Source of the DNA: Brachionus manjavacas
Lineage: Eukaryota > Rotifera > Eurotatoria > Ploima > Brachionidae
Assembly: GCA_019054805.1 (NCBI GenBank)
Contig: JAHQIY010000011.1
Span: 191,001 to 255,000 of the forward strand
Reading direction: 5' to 3'
DNA length: 64,000 bases
Position numbers and translations under genes: made by a program. A model generated the notes under the pieces. It did no database searches and was not told the DNA's origin. It saw nothing but the letters and a program-made list of their open reading frames with translations. Below are positions 22,301 through 32,579 of the stretch, piece by piece. Position 1 is the first letter of the stretch; each line of letters starts with the position of its first letter.

Positions 22301-22496
22301 CACAATGAGCTGCTGTGAGAACAAATTGGGAGGCAATTAGTGATCCTCCACAAAAATGACTATTTTGACTGACTGATTGCAATGAAACCATCCATGGCCA
22401 AACGGAAGCCTCTTCGCCATTGATGATCTTAAAAGATGCTGAACCACAAGCGAAAATATGCTGAAAAGTTGCGAAGAAAATTATTGATATTCGCAT
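19371..22496 (-). CDS. S1A serine protease, paralog of the + strand gene, with a 2.3 kb GC-AG intron
   Basis: CDS is complement(join(19371..19770,22057..22496)), about 279 residues, starting at the ATG 22496-22494 and followed by a hydrophobic leader (ISIIFFATFQHIFACGS). Activation site FKIINGEEASVWPW; triad His in LTAAHC, Asp in MENDIALIKL, Ser in CFGDSGGPL. The residue at the position equivalent to chymotrypsin 189 is Asn. The C-terminus is hydrophobic (YFFFILAIIIKILI), suggesting membrane or GPI anchoring. Exon 1 ends at GGATG|GCAAGT, a GC donor with otherwise ideal consensus. The acceptor (AAAAAG|GGGATAC) is at the same place as in the other gene, and splicing restores Trp-Gly. The 2286 bp intron (19771-22056) holds a MITE and an AT microsatellite. 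If the GC donor is not used, this is a pseudogene. Confidence 0.8.
20664..20695. repeat. (AT)n microsatellite inside the protease intron
   Basis: An uninterrupted run of alternating A and T of about 26-28 bases within the long intron of the minus-strand protease gene. Confidence 0.85.
21071..21383. mobile_element. MITE of about 310 bp in the protease intron
   Basis: GTATGAATCACAAAAAGTTA near 21075 is matched in inverted orientation by TAACTTTTTGTGACATAC near 21363-21380, giving terminal inverted repeats of about 25 bp flanked by TA-containing sequence. The interior is non-coding. It is probably a Tc1/mariner-type non-autonomous element. Confidence 0.6.
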
Positions 22497-22509
22497 TTGC
22501 AATTATTTT

Positions 22510-23400
22510 AAAAATTGTTTTTAATGAATTTGGCTTGTAAAATTATTTTTTATTAATTATTCATGGATAAAAACACGCCAAGCGAAACAGAATCTTGATA
22601 AAATCATGATTTGCAAGTGTTGCTTTTTTTGTTGAATATTTCTACCAAAAAATAGCATTTCGCCTATTTTATAAAAACAAACATTAAAATTTAGAAAAAT
22701 GGTTCTGAGCATATTATACTTTAATTTGAATTCCGAATAAAATCATCCGATTGTATTGAAAATGACAAAAATAAAATATTTAATAATTTTAGTATTTTTA
22801 AAGGCATTAATTGTTAGTGTGTGTAATAAAAAAGAATGAGAAATAAATAAATGGTCTAATTTAAAAAAAATTCTAAAGGTTTATTATGTAAATTTAAATA
22901 AAACGTCTTTAGGAGTAGATTTTAAAAAAATTTATCAAAAACCTTCTTTTTGTCAAAATTTCCTGAACATAGTAAAAATTTGATTTTTTTTTTATAATAT
23001 AATCTTTGTGGCAAATCTTTGCTGCTTTTAATTATAAATTGACTTCCAAAATAAGACGCTTATTATAAAATTAAACATTTCTTGAAAATTTTAAAGGAAA
23101 TATGCAGTCCCAAAGCACATTCAGGAATTCCTCTTGTTTGCTTGTTACAATTGTACCAAACTAAATTGAAATAGAAATAAAAAATTACATTAATTAATTT
23201 AACTAAATTGTGTACAAAATTTTGCAACTTAGTAGTATTTTTCTAAATAAAAATTAAAATATTATTTTGAAATTTTTTATCTACAAATTGATCAATTTCG
23301 AAATTTTTTTATTTTATATTTTATTTTAGAGATTACGCTAAACTAGGCGATGCAAAAAGTAAAAAAAAAATTAACTAGACCTTCAAAAATATTTAATTAA
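22510..23400. other. AT-rich flank of the minus-strand protease gene
   Basis: The promoter of the minus-strand protease must lie here, but no specific site is recognisable. No coding signal. Confidence 0.45.
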
Positions 23401-25093
23401 TAAAGTATGTTTAGAAGGTTTAGAACATTACTAAAAAATTTTAAAAAAATATTTTAAGGTGTAAAAATCTAAATCTAATGTACATACATTGTTAACTATA
23501 CCTTCTAAAGATAATTTTATTAGCTTTCTTTTGATACATAGATTGTTCAAAAAAAAATTTGTGTACACTCCAGAACCCATTTAAAAAAAAAAGATAAAAT
23601 TGAACAAAAAAAATAGTCTACAAAGTTTAGAACAATTAATTTTTCCTAAAATTTTACCACACCTTGACAATCCCTGGCCATTTTTTTTTCACACAATGCT
23701 TGGAAGTCTTTTCATACTATTTGCTTGCACTTTTTACGTTTGATTTATTATTTTTGGATTTTAAAATCGGTCTTTTTAATTGAGTTGTACCATTTTGGCG
23801 TTTTTTCCATAAAAATGGGCAAAAAAAGTATCTCAAAGGTGGCAAATAATTGGTCTATTGAAGGATAAGACCAAATCTCAACAAGAAATTGCTGATCTAG
23901 TAGCAGTTTCGAGAAAATGTGTGATTACAACAAAGCGCAATTATGAGAAGACATCAGTGGTCAAAGAGTTACCAAGGTCTGGTAGACCCCGAAAGCTTAC
24001 CAGTCGAGATGAGTCGTTCATTTTTAGAAAGGTCAGAATCAATCCTACAACAAGCTATAGACAGCTAGCTTCTGATTTTAGTTCTAAATTTCCTAATGTT
24101 ACTGTTAGTAAAGACACTGCAAGAAAAGTTCTATTAAACAAAAAAATAAAGTCGTACACTGCAATAAAATAACCTCTTTTGACTGTATTGGATCGATCGA
24201 AAAGGCTCAAATGGTACAAAGAACTACAAAGATGGACTGTTAATGACTAGTCAAAAGTTGTTATAGTGACGAGTCTAATTTCGAAGTATTAAACGGAAAA
24301 TCTAGAGTGTTTGTAAAACGTTTTGCAAAGGAAAAGTATCACCCTAAGCTTTGTTTACCAAAGTAACAAAATGGTGGAGGTTCGGTTGGTATTTGGGGAT
24401 TTATTAATTATAAAGGTACTGGATGCTACTCCATTCATACAGGCAAAATTAATCTATTTGTGTACAATGACACTCTAGAAAATAACTTATTACCTACAAA
24501 TTGAGATTTTTTTATCAGAGTCAAGACTGGATTTTTCAGCAGGGTGGCGCCAGTGCACATACTGCTCATTCCATTCGAGATTGGTTTCAAGAAAAACAAA
24601 TAACAGTTCTTCCCTGGTGCCCAAGATCAAAATTTGATCTGATTTTAATCCAATAGAGAATTTATGGTCATATATTGACCACAAAATGGTCAATACAAAA
24701 ATTACGTCAGTAGAGCATTTAAAAAGCGTTCTTTTTGATGAATGGTTGAAAGTTCCTAGTGAAGTAGTAAAAACATGATTGAATCTATGCCAAAACGTGT
24801 CGCTGAGTGTATTAAAGCTAAGGGTTGGCATTTTAAATGTTATAAAATGAATGTTCTAAATTTTGTAGACATTTTGTGTTGTTAAAAAATTTCACTCCTT
24901 TTTTTTTGCGGTTTCTTTACTTCGAATTTTTTTTCTATTCTAGTTTTTGTACTTTTCCGATAAAAAATTTTTTTTTAAAGTAAATTTCTAAAAAAAAATA
25001 TCTTTTTATTTTTTTATTTAGCCGCAAGGCTTTCAAGAAACAAACCTTGCATAAAAAAAATTTAAATGTTCTAAATTTTCTATACATACCTTA
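23401..25093 (+). mobile_element. Tc1-like transposon with IR/DR-type ends
   Basis: The outer terminal repeats are at 23401-23430 (AAGTATGTTTAGAAGGTTTA...) and inverted at 25063-25093 (TAAATTTTCTATACATACCT...). A second pair lies about 210 bp inside: GTCTACAAAGTTTAGAACA at 23617-23635 and, inverted, TGTTCTAAATTTTGTAGAC at 24851-24869. Two related direct repeats within each inverted repeat is the IR/DR layout known from Sleeping Beauty-like Tc1 elements. TA dinucleotides flank the outer ends. Length of about 1.69 kb fits this class. Confidence 0.82.
23850..24840 (+). pseudogene. Tc1-like transposase, frameshifted and lacking a catalytic Asp
   Basis: The first 105 codons (23858-24172) contain the paired-like DNA-binding region: SQQEIADLVAVSRKCVITTK, then ELPRSGRPRKLTSRDESFI (GRPRK AT-hook). 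After a stop, DESNFEVLNGKSRVFVK supplies the first catalytic Asp in another frame. The second block reads FQQGGASAHTAHSIRDW, where family members have QQDN.P.H, so the second catalytic Asp is replaced by Gly. The third block, DFNPIENLWSYID, keeps the Glu. Several stops and frame changes separate these blocks. It is inactive. Confidence 0.85.
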
Positions 25094-25296
25094 TAAACAA
25101 ATGTTAATGATTGGAAAGTTCAATTTTGAATTGAGTTTTTTCTAAATAGCTTAATTTTGTTTTGTTTTTTTAGGAAAAAAATAAAGCATCCTTTATTGTT
25201 TAAATTTAAGATAATGATAAAAATTTCATATTAAACTATTAATTATAATCTAAACAAATAACCAGTTGGACCAAGTATACAATTGAGTTGAACAGT
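25094..25296. other. AT-rich spacer
   Basis: No feature recognised between the Tc1 element and the protease fragment. Confidence 0.4.
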
Positions 25297-25607
25297 TTAT
25301 TTCGGAATTTTACTATTTGAGTCTTCAATCTCACTTGAATCCATATTAATACTTATCCACTCGATGTAACTGAGTATTCTGGTAAAATAGCTAGAACGAG
25401 TATTGAAATAATTATCTGAATTATCAGTAATACCAAAACTAGTTATTTGATACAAAATACCATTTTCCATCTGATAAATACACAAGAGGTCCACCCGAGT
25501 CTCAAAAACAAACAGTTGATTCCCTTGGACCAGGGTCATAGGCACAATAATGTAAATCTGGATCAATTGGACAAATTGTTGAGTTTTCGTAAATTTGCAT
25601 TGTTGTA
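25297..25607 (-). pseudogene. Serine protease second-exon fragment
   Basis: The minus strand from about 25607 starts with almost the same bases as exon 2 of the two other proteases (QIYENSTICPIDPDLHYC, AYDPGPRES). A frameshift destroys the active-site Ser motif: the DNA still contains the GACTCGGGTGGACCTCTT stretch, but in another frame. The remainder (YQITSFGITDNSDNYFNTRS, YFTRILSYIEWI) is more diverged. No first exon is found upstream. It is a partial duplicate in the same orientation as the 19371-22496 gene. Confidence 0.85.
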
Positions 25608-25889
25608 CTGTTAATAATTTAAGCTGTGTCGAATTATGACAGTGAGTGTGAATTAAGGCACACTATTAAAGCTGGTATTTTTGAATGCTGCTTATACAGC
25701 AATTAATATCTGCTAAAAAACTATTACAGTCAATAACCGATTTTCCGGAATTTTTTTATCCGGAATCAATTTTCGGAACAGCACTTTTTGATTTTTTACA
25801 TTCAGCTTTTTCGCTTCCTTCTTTTTAGGCTTTGAGCTAATTAGAACAGCATTACTTCCGTATTACTTCCTGTTAAACCTTAATATATA

Positions 25890-26300
25890 AACATAAACGA
25901 TGTGAGTCGTCTTTTTGAGTTGAGTGAGAAATATGTTGGGACAGGACTGAGTCATTCTATTCCATTGGTTGAAAGACTGGTGAAAGAATACAAAGAAGGT
26001 TTCGAATCAAGATATATTGAATACCCAACTCCATTGTGTAATTGCTACCTTACCATTTCTTCTTTTTTTCCTGAAACTTGAACTATTCTAGCATGTGCCA
26101 CATGTAACAATCTTTTCCAATTTATGTCTTTTCAACTTTAATTTTTTTTAGCTTATTTACTCTATTTTGATTCTTTTTTTTTATCTAATTTTTTTAACTT
26201 TAATTTTATTTTTATTATATTTTTTTATTTTATTTTTAATTTATTCTGAAGGAGCTTTAGCTCGGTACAGAAAACAAATAAATAAAATAAATGAATAATA
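25890..26300 (+). mobile_element. 5'-truncated LINE 3' end nested in the Tigger
   Basis: It begins with the terminal LINE protein segment VSRLFELSEKYVGTGLSHSI and KEYKEGFESRYIEYP, followed by a stop and the 3' untranslated end: GGAGCTTTAGCTCGGTACAG and (AAATAAAT)n at 26266-26297. The homologous place in the LINE at 16680-16948 reads VSNRLFELSERYV and has the same tail. Confidence 0.8.
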
Positions 26301-26324
26301 GTCATTCTGTTATTTGCATTAAAA

Positions 26325-26669
26325 ATGACAAGACCTATGTATCAAGTCCCTAAGCCTCGCAAGAATGCTAGTAAAAAAGTTATTGTTACTACGATTGCAA
26401 AACGCAAAAAGGTTGTTCTTAACTTTGTTCAGCGGGAGGAGATCATCACTAAGAACAAGAATGGGTACTGCCCAAAAAAACTTTCGCTAGATTATAGGGT
26501 TGGCTTGAGTACGATTTACGACATTATCGCCAAAGGTTCAGCAGAACCTAGCAAATTCACAAAAGATAATCAAGGCAGTGCGATCAGATGCACATTTAAG
26601 ACTTCAAGCTATCCGCTTTCAGACGAAGCACTCAACTTATGGTTTGAGGCGATGAGGGTTTCGAATTAA
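26325..26669 (+). pseudogene. Jerky/CENP-B-type DNA-binding N-terminus
   Basis: A 114-residue open frame: basic start (KPRKNASKKVIVTTIAKRKK), then the psq helix-turn-helix (VQREEIITKNKNGYCPKKLS, VGLSTIYDIIAKGSAEPSKF) and the start of the second CENP-B helix-turn-helix (LSDEALNLWFEAMR). The catalytic DDE domain that should follow is missing. Start chosen at the first Met after the LINE tail. Confidence 0.7.
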
Positions 26670-26926
26670 TGGACAGCGCAGGCATTATTGAACGAGTCAG
26701 AAACCCAGATAGGATTGTGGATCAGATGGAAGAGGATGAAGCCGATGAAGAACTGCCCGTTACAGCAGGTGACTTTAACAAGGCCGTAATATTGTGCACA
26801 CAACTCTCAGACTTGATTCACAAGATTGGAGGAAGTGAACAAGTACAGGCCCTATTTGATCTGCAAGTTTTCCTTCGCAACAGACAGTTTGAAGCCAGTA
26901 CCTACCAATCAACAATCAGCTTTTAA
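26669..26926 (+). pseudogene. Acidic C-terminus of the same Tigger transposase
   Basis: An 85-codon frame whose ATG overlaps the last base of the upstream stop codon. It reads RIVDQMEEDEADEELPVTAG, then DFNKAVILCTQLSDLIHKIG and LFDLQVFLRNRQFEAS, which matches the usual acidic, helical C-terminal tail of Tigger/jerky transposases. A deletion that removed the catalytic core explains why the N- and C-terminal pieces now abut in different frames. Confidence 0.6.
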
Positions 26927-27109
26927 TATTTATTGGTTAATTTTATTCGTTAATTGTTTCTTTGTTCTAAATAAACACTCTAAATCAATTATCACTGTGT
27001 TTACCCCTCTTTTCGTTATCAAATCGTGTTATCTGGAAAATTTATTATCCGGAAGACTATGAAAAAAAAAGCTCGAATCTCATTCCGAATAACCGGTTAT
27101 TGACTGTAA

Positions 27110-27426
27110 TGGAATTGATAAAATTTTTAGATAAATTTATTATAATAAAATTTTCATTTTTTTCAAAGGTAAAGAAAATTAGTCTAATTTAAATTTAGTA
27201 GGATAAGTAGTAGAAATAATAATTAAAAAGCTGTGGTAGACTCGAGTCTCCAAGTAATGGCGCACGTAGACATCCAGAACAAAATTTTTTATAAAAAATT
27301 TAACTCGTTGCTTTCAATTATTTTTTTTTAAAATTTTCCTATTAGTAACGCTCTTAGTCACAGCGTTCAGAGCGTTCCAATTTCCCGATGTCAGTTAAGT
27401 AAAAAAATTGTGTCTCAATCCATAGT
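27110..27426. other. AT-rich spacer
   Basis: No gene recognised. Confidence 0.4.
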
Positions 27427-27890
27427 TTGGGACCAGCTGTCGCTCGATCGTTTATAAAATTTAGTTCTTGTCTTACACCTTTCGGGCAGTTTAGACCGTT
27501 GATCCCCATTAGTGAATGTCAACTGATCGTGGCTGTGCTGAATTTTGTTTTAAATGATGAGATCACCTCGGCTGCAACTCTCTTCGAATGTATTCCATCC
27601 GAGAGCCTCTCTTTTCTAGAGGTAGGGTCTGATTTCATTTCAGTCCATTTTCGAAAATCTACGATGAACTTGCTGGATTCAGATTCCAGGCTCCTACTTC
27701 AAATTTCATACGAGCCCGAACAAAAGACTTGAAAAGAAGATTAATTAACTTTTGAGAAAAATATTTAGCTAGTAAAGAGTGATAAGTGATGAAGAGGAGA
27801 GAACCATGCACTGTTCCTTGAGGAACGGCGCTTGTGACCGGCACCCAATCTGAAACCAATCTCCGATCATAACTCGCTGCTTGCAATTTG
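27427..27890 (-). mobile_element. LINE polyprotein remnant with internal deletion
   Basis: The minus strand begins with RT motif B-like text, SDWVPVTSAVPQGTVHGSLL, then passes abruptly to a C-terminal block (FKSFVRARMKFEVGAWNLN, then RKERLSDGIHSKRVAAEVIS and MGINGLNCPKGVRQELNF). The YADD catalytic motif is absent, so an internal deletion joined palm and C-terminal region. Frames change at least twice. Confidence 0.7.
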
Positions 27891-29605
27891 TCATATTAAT
27901 AATTGATGTCTTGAGTAACTTAATTATTCAAATAGAACTTAATAAAATTTACTCTACCTAATTTGGTTATTTATTGATGTATCTTTATTCTTTTTAAGAA
28001 TCTTGTCACGTACTTAATTCAATATATATGCAACTCTTTTATATTATTATTTATCATCTTTTCATTAATTATCAATGCTGAGTTTTATGTTCGAATTTTA
28101 GATTTAGATATTAAGATTTGCTTTATTTCAGAATTTTCTTATATTTTTAACAAAAAAAAACCTCACGATCATATTAAGCAATAAAAAATGACTAGAAATG
28201 CTTTGAGAGTAGTTGAGAATTAGGCTCAAATTTTCTTGATCTTATGTTAAACATAATTTTCCTTGAATAATTACTCTACATAAATAGAAAAACAGGAAAA
28301 TTTATTTTGATAAATTTGTAAAACTGAAGAAAAAATTGACTTTGGGATCTCGGAACTTCGAGTCATCAAAATTAAGACAATTTATTATTTTAAAATATTT
28401 TAAGAATTTTCTAGTCATGATATTCATCGTGAAAAAAAAAAATTGAAAAGTTTTTTGACTCGGACTTGTGATAAAAAAAATTCCGGACTTAGACTTGACC
28501 TGAGTCTTGTGACTTTTAAACAAATCTGTTGGTATATTAATAATGTTGGTATATCTTTTTCAAATAAGTAAAAATGCATTATAAATATGGGTCCATTTCA
28601 TTTTGAACCATTGTTAGCTATGTACCAAATCAGCGAAAACAATTCTATAGGTTCTAGGTGTATAGTAAATTGTTGTCAATTGAACTAAATGTTAAAAGAA
28701 AATTGTCAAAAATTTAATTGATAAATGATTCTATTGTTAAAAAATTAATAAGTTATTTTTTATCAATTTTTTAATTATAAATGACTAAACTTTATTAAAC
28801 ATTATTTGTTTAATCAAAAATTAGATAGGAAACTATGTGAATTTTATCTGAAGTAAATTAAATACTTAATCAATATTTTGAAATTTTACAATACAAAATT
28901 TAACTTGGTTTCGCCGTAAAAGAATTTAATTGATATTTAAATATCATTTAAAGCGTTTATTTGAGCCATAATTTGGATACCTAAATGTCGATTTTAAATT
29001 TATCTTTAAAGTTTTCAAAAAAAAATTTTAAAAGAATCAATTAAAGATCAATTAGAGAAAAAAAAGTTTTTTTTAAACTAAAATAAAAAACATCTTATGT
29101 TTAATTTAAAAAAAAAATAAAACAATCGAATTTTATCATTTTTATTAAGATTTTGATCAATTAAATTTTGATCATTTGATTATGATCATGAACTTTAAGT
29201 TGCCTATTATCTTTAAATTAAAATAAACATTTTTTTCTAAGTTTTTCTTACAAGATAAAATAAATTAGACATTTTATTATTTTGACGATTTTTGACAATT
29301 GTTTACTGTAAAAACAATATAGACATTATTTTTTACATCAATATTAATAATTTTGAATTTATTATTATGGAATTTATTAATATTACAAAATATAAAATGA
29401 TCTTAATTTTCAACTAATGGTAATTTTAAAATTAAGATTTTGAATTTCCTTAAAATCAGCTACTGGTCTTATTTCAAATATTAACTCATAAGATCTTAAA
29501 TGATTCGATTAAATTTATCTTTAAAGTTTTCAAATAAATTTTAGAAAAATCAATTAAAGATCAATTAGTGAAAAAAAATGTTTTTTTTTAAATTAAAAAA
29601 ATAAA
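27891..29605. other. AT-rich stretch with a short AAGTC-repeat patch
   Basis: No gene seen. Around 28445-28520, words such as GACTCGGACTTGTG and GACTTAGACTTGAC resemble the foldback element at 6749-6862. The rest is simple AT-rich sequence. Confidence 0.45.
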
Positions 29606-29609
29606 CGTT

Positions 29610-30167
29610 ACTCGAGTAAAAAATATCATTTCCATTGATTTTACCATGACTGAGAGTGAAATAGGATTTATCGTCTGATATCCAGGAAATATTTGGATTT
29701 TTTAAATACAAATTTCTACATTTAACTCTTGCTACTTTTTTTGCGTTTCGGTTCGGTCAGGGATTTTCATCTTTTTTTGAGGTGTTATTTGAAGCTTCTT
29801 TAACAATTTTGAGACCATCTTGAATCAAACTTTTTGGCTGCTTGACGCTGACTGATGTTGTCTTTGTGATCAAAAGCCTTATTTATCTTGTTGAGTTGAA
29901 CAGTCATTTTTTCTTTGTTTGACCAGATCCTTGTTTCCTGGCTGGTGAAAAATATTCATTTCTCTTTAAAATTCGGTAAACAGGACTTTTTGGAATTTTT
30001 TCTGTCATAAAATGCCTCAGAGTGAATATCTTTCCAAGTGATCTTTTTTTTTTAAAAAACGCGTACACGCGAATTCTTAGGGCCTCTTCTTTAAATGAAT
30101 TTATATTGATCATTTTTAATTCAAATTGAGTAATTTTTGTTTTTGTTTTTAAAATTAAATTTACCAC
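29610..30167 (-). pseudogene. Tc1/mariner-superfamily transposase remnant
   Basis: On the minus strand, from the Met near 30115: SFKEEALRIRVYAFFKKKRS, LGKIFTLRHFMTEKIPKSPV and YRILKRNEYFSPARKQGSG, then TVQLNKINKAFDHKDNISQR and QAAKKFD. It ends with DIRR..LFHSQSW..QWK in broken frames, corresponding to the first catalytic Asp region. The second half of the DDE domain is missing at 29610. Many stops make it inactive. Confidence 0.75.
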
Positions 30168-30169
30168 AA

Positions 30170-30330
30170 GAATATGGAAAGAGATTTAATAAAAAATTGA
30201 AATAGCATTGCACATACTTAAAGTAATTTTAGTTTATTAAATTCTTTAGCTGTTGATTTATTTTCCAATTGATAGATCATAGAAATTGATTCTTAGATTG
30301 GGAAATAGTGACTAGTCATGTCTTGACTAT
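30170..30330. other. Short AT-rich spacer
   Basis: No feature recognised between the mariner remnant and the next LINE. Confidence 0.3.
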
Positions 30331-30338
30331 TTAAGACG

Positions 30339-30809
30339 TTGAAGTCGGTAATTTTGTCAATTAATGAAGATGAAACTAAAAAAAGATCAAGGGAGAGAGA
30401 AAAAAGGAAAAAGAATATAGTAGTAATAGGAATAGAGGAAACTGACGAAAATATTAGAATGAACGAAGATGAAAAGAAAATAAACAAAATTTTAGATGCA
30501 ATGAAAATAAATAGAAACAAAGTTAAGGAATTTATCCGACTAAGGTATAAAGAAAACAATGGCACTCCAGCACCTATTCTACTTAAAATGGACTCTGAGG
30601 AGACAAAAAATAAGATTTCGAGACAAACCAACGAATTGAGAAGTAAGGAAAGTTTTGGAAAAACCTATGTAAATCCGGACCTTACACCAGCCGAAGGAAT
30701 TGAACAAAAAATTTTTAGAGACGAAATAAAATTGAAAAATGTACAAAAAAATGATGAAAGTGAAAACCGCTGGGCGATTAGAAACAACCATATCAAAAGA
30801 ATCAAATAA
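30339..30809 (+). pseudogene. LINE ORF1 (coiled-coil/RNA-binding type)
   Basis: A 156-codon open frame rich in Lys and Glu. It has the common ORF1 sequence pattern KKNIVVIGIEETDE, then NKVKEFIRLRYKENNGTPAP, ILLKMDSEETKNKISRQTNE and KTYVNPDLTPAEGIEQKIFR, then NRWAIRNNHIKRIK. The same pattern is found on the minus strand at 44045-44626. Such proteins bind LINE RNA. It is open end to end, but the rest of the element is broken. Confidence 0.7.
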
Positions 30810-31459
30810 AACTATAACCCAACCCCATTGCCCCCTTAACTAGATAAGACAATCCAAATAGAAGTCCCAATGCAATTGAACAATAACAATTTTAACGCTC
30901 ATCCACCTCCACACCAACAGCAACACTTAACACCATAAACTTTGTGGGTCCAGCAGATTTAGCTGTAAAATTTGAGGCACTGATCAGTCGAATAACTAAT
31001 CTTATCGATAAAATCTACTATAAACAAATTTCACTGAAATTTTTACCATATTCAATGAGTGTGAATATTAAATCGTATTGACCATGTATTAATCAATGAC
31101 AAAATCAATCAAATTAACATTCTTAGTGATCCTACTTGAAATGGAAAACCTCAAATTTTGAATCAAGGGAATTCGAAAAAAATTTCAAAAGTGATAGAAA
31201 CAAATTTAGAGCTAAACAGAGAAAAAAGATTAAACACACTGACGACATTACATAAAAGAGAATTGACATCCTCTTCAACTCCAATCGAGATAAGTTTTGG
31301 ATAGAAATGAGAAGAAATAGAAAACTAAATAATGATGTTAAAATGAACATTAATGAACTAAAGTCAAATTTTAAGAAGCTATTTAATGAAAGAAATCTTT
31401 AATTTCATAAGCATTGAAGTTGACTCAGAGACTATAAACAAAATCTTAATATCTCTAAC

Positions 31460-32330
31460 GAGATGTTTAAATATGGTTGTTTTGAAGAGTTAAGTTTATT
31501 TGTTGCAAATATAATTGAGCTAATGATTCAATCTAACCAAATTCCATATTTATTCAACGTAGGCAAAATACTTCCGATATTGAAAAAATCTGATTGTCCG
31601 TGCCATTATAAAAATAACATTCGACCAATAACAACATCAGAAACACTTTCCAATGTCTTTGAAAAGTAGATTCTCCATAGCATAAACCAAAAACATATAG
31701 ACCCACTTTGGCATATCACACCCAATTTGACTTTAAACCAAACAGCTCGACGAACAATGGAATTTTTACACTAACTGAAACAATTCAACATTACAAAAAA
31801 CGGAAGAAGAAAATATTTATTTGTGCGATTGATGCTAGCAAAGCTTTCGATTAAGTTATTAGATAAATCATGCTGAAGGACATGATAGGGAAAGTTGAAC
31901 CAGAAATATAGAGAGTACTGAAATTATACTATCAAGACTCGTGGATCCTTGCACAAAACAAAGACGAAATTTCCTCAATATTTAAAACATCAGTGGGAGT
32001 TAAACAAGGTGGTCCACTCTCACCAAAACTTTTTTCGATCTACGTTGAAGACATTATAACTGAAAATATGGAAACAGACTTAGTTGCAGAAATTGAAGGA
32101 AATAAAACGGGTATCCTAATGTATGACGACGACCTATTACTCATAACTGAAAAGACAAAGAAAATGGAAAAACTATTACATTTGTGCGAAGAATTTGGGA
32201 CTCGTACTAAAAAAAAATTTAACCCATCTAAAAATCAAATAATGCGGAAAAATGGAACAAAAAAAGGCCAAGTGAAACTTGAATTATGCGGTGAGGAAAT
32301 AGAGTGAGTCAAAAAAATAAAATATTTTGG
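31460..32330 (+). pseudogene. LINE reverse transcriptase
   Basis: Blocks in order: MIQSNQIPYLFNVGKILPIL with KK, NNIRPITTSETLSNVFEK, then a frame-broken motif A region (LMLAKLSIK), VGVKQGGPLSPKLFSIYVED (motif B), and ILMYDDDLLLI (motif C, usually YADD). The block FGTRTKKKFNPSKNQIM follows. A stop at 31669 and frame changes between 31670 and 31990 interrupt it. Confidence 0.8.
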
Positions 32331-32579
32331 TGTTTGAATAGAAGGTAAAAGTTTTAGCAAGGAACACTTAAGAGAAAGAAAAATGAGTACTTAAAGAGCT
32401 TTTTACCTATTTAAAACTAACTTAAAAATTAATAGTAAGCGGTTAATTCCGGACTTGAAAGCTCAGCTTTCTTTAATTCATTGAGCAAATTAATTTTGGG
32501 ATATATTTGAGCTAAAAAATTTTTCCTAAGAGATGAACCTTAGTAAGTAAGTGAAGTCAATTCCAATTTGTAATTACTA

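Larger units (their letters stand above)
25727..27106 (+). mobile_element. Tigger/jerky-like element lacking its catalytic core, with a LINE 3' end inside
   Basis: Terminal inverted repeats CAGTCAATAACCG at 25727 and CGGTTATTGACTG ending at 27106, with TA on both sides. The interior has an N-terminal DNA-binding ORF (26325-26669) and a C-terminal acidic ORF (26669-26926) but no DDE region between them. A 5'-truncated LINE end (about 25890-26300) sits between the left TIR and the ORF. Confidence 0.85.
30339..32530 (+). mobile_element. LINE with ORF1 and reverse transcriptase, endonuclease mostly lost
   Basis: ORF1 (30339-30809) is followed by a short spacer, the endonuclease-RT linker (about 31130-31400), and RT (31460-32320). 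The RT C-terminal region (FGV..EGKSFSKEHLRERK) follows to about 32530. Most of the endonuclease is missing and stops are frequent. The direction is opposite to the LINE ORF1 that starts at 33660 and ends at 32580, so two LINE fragments face each other tail to tail. Confidence 0.8.

Noticed and set aside
30293-30631. Minus-strand Phe/Ser-rich frame of 112 codons
   Set aside because: It is the antisense of the + strand LINE ORF1 at 30339-30809.
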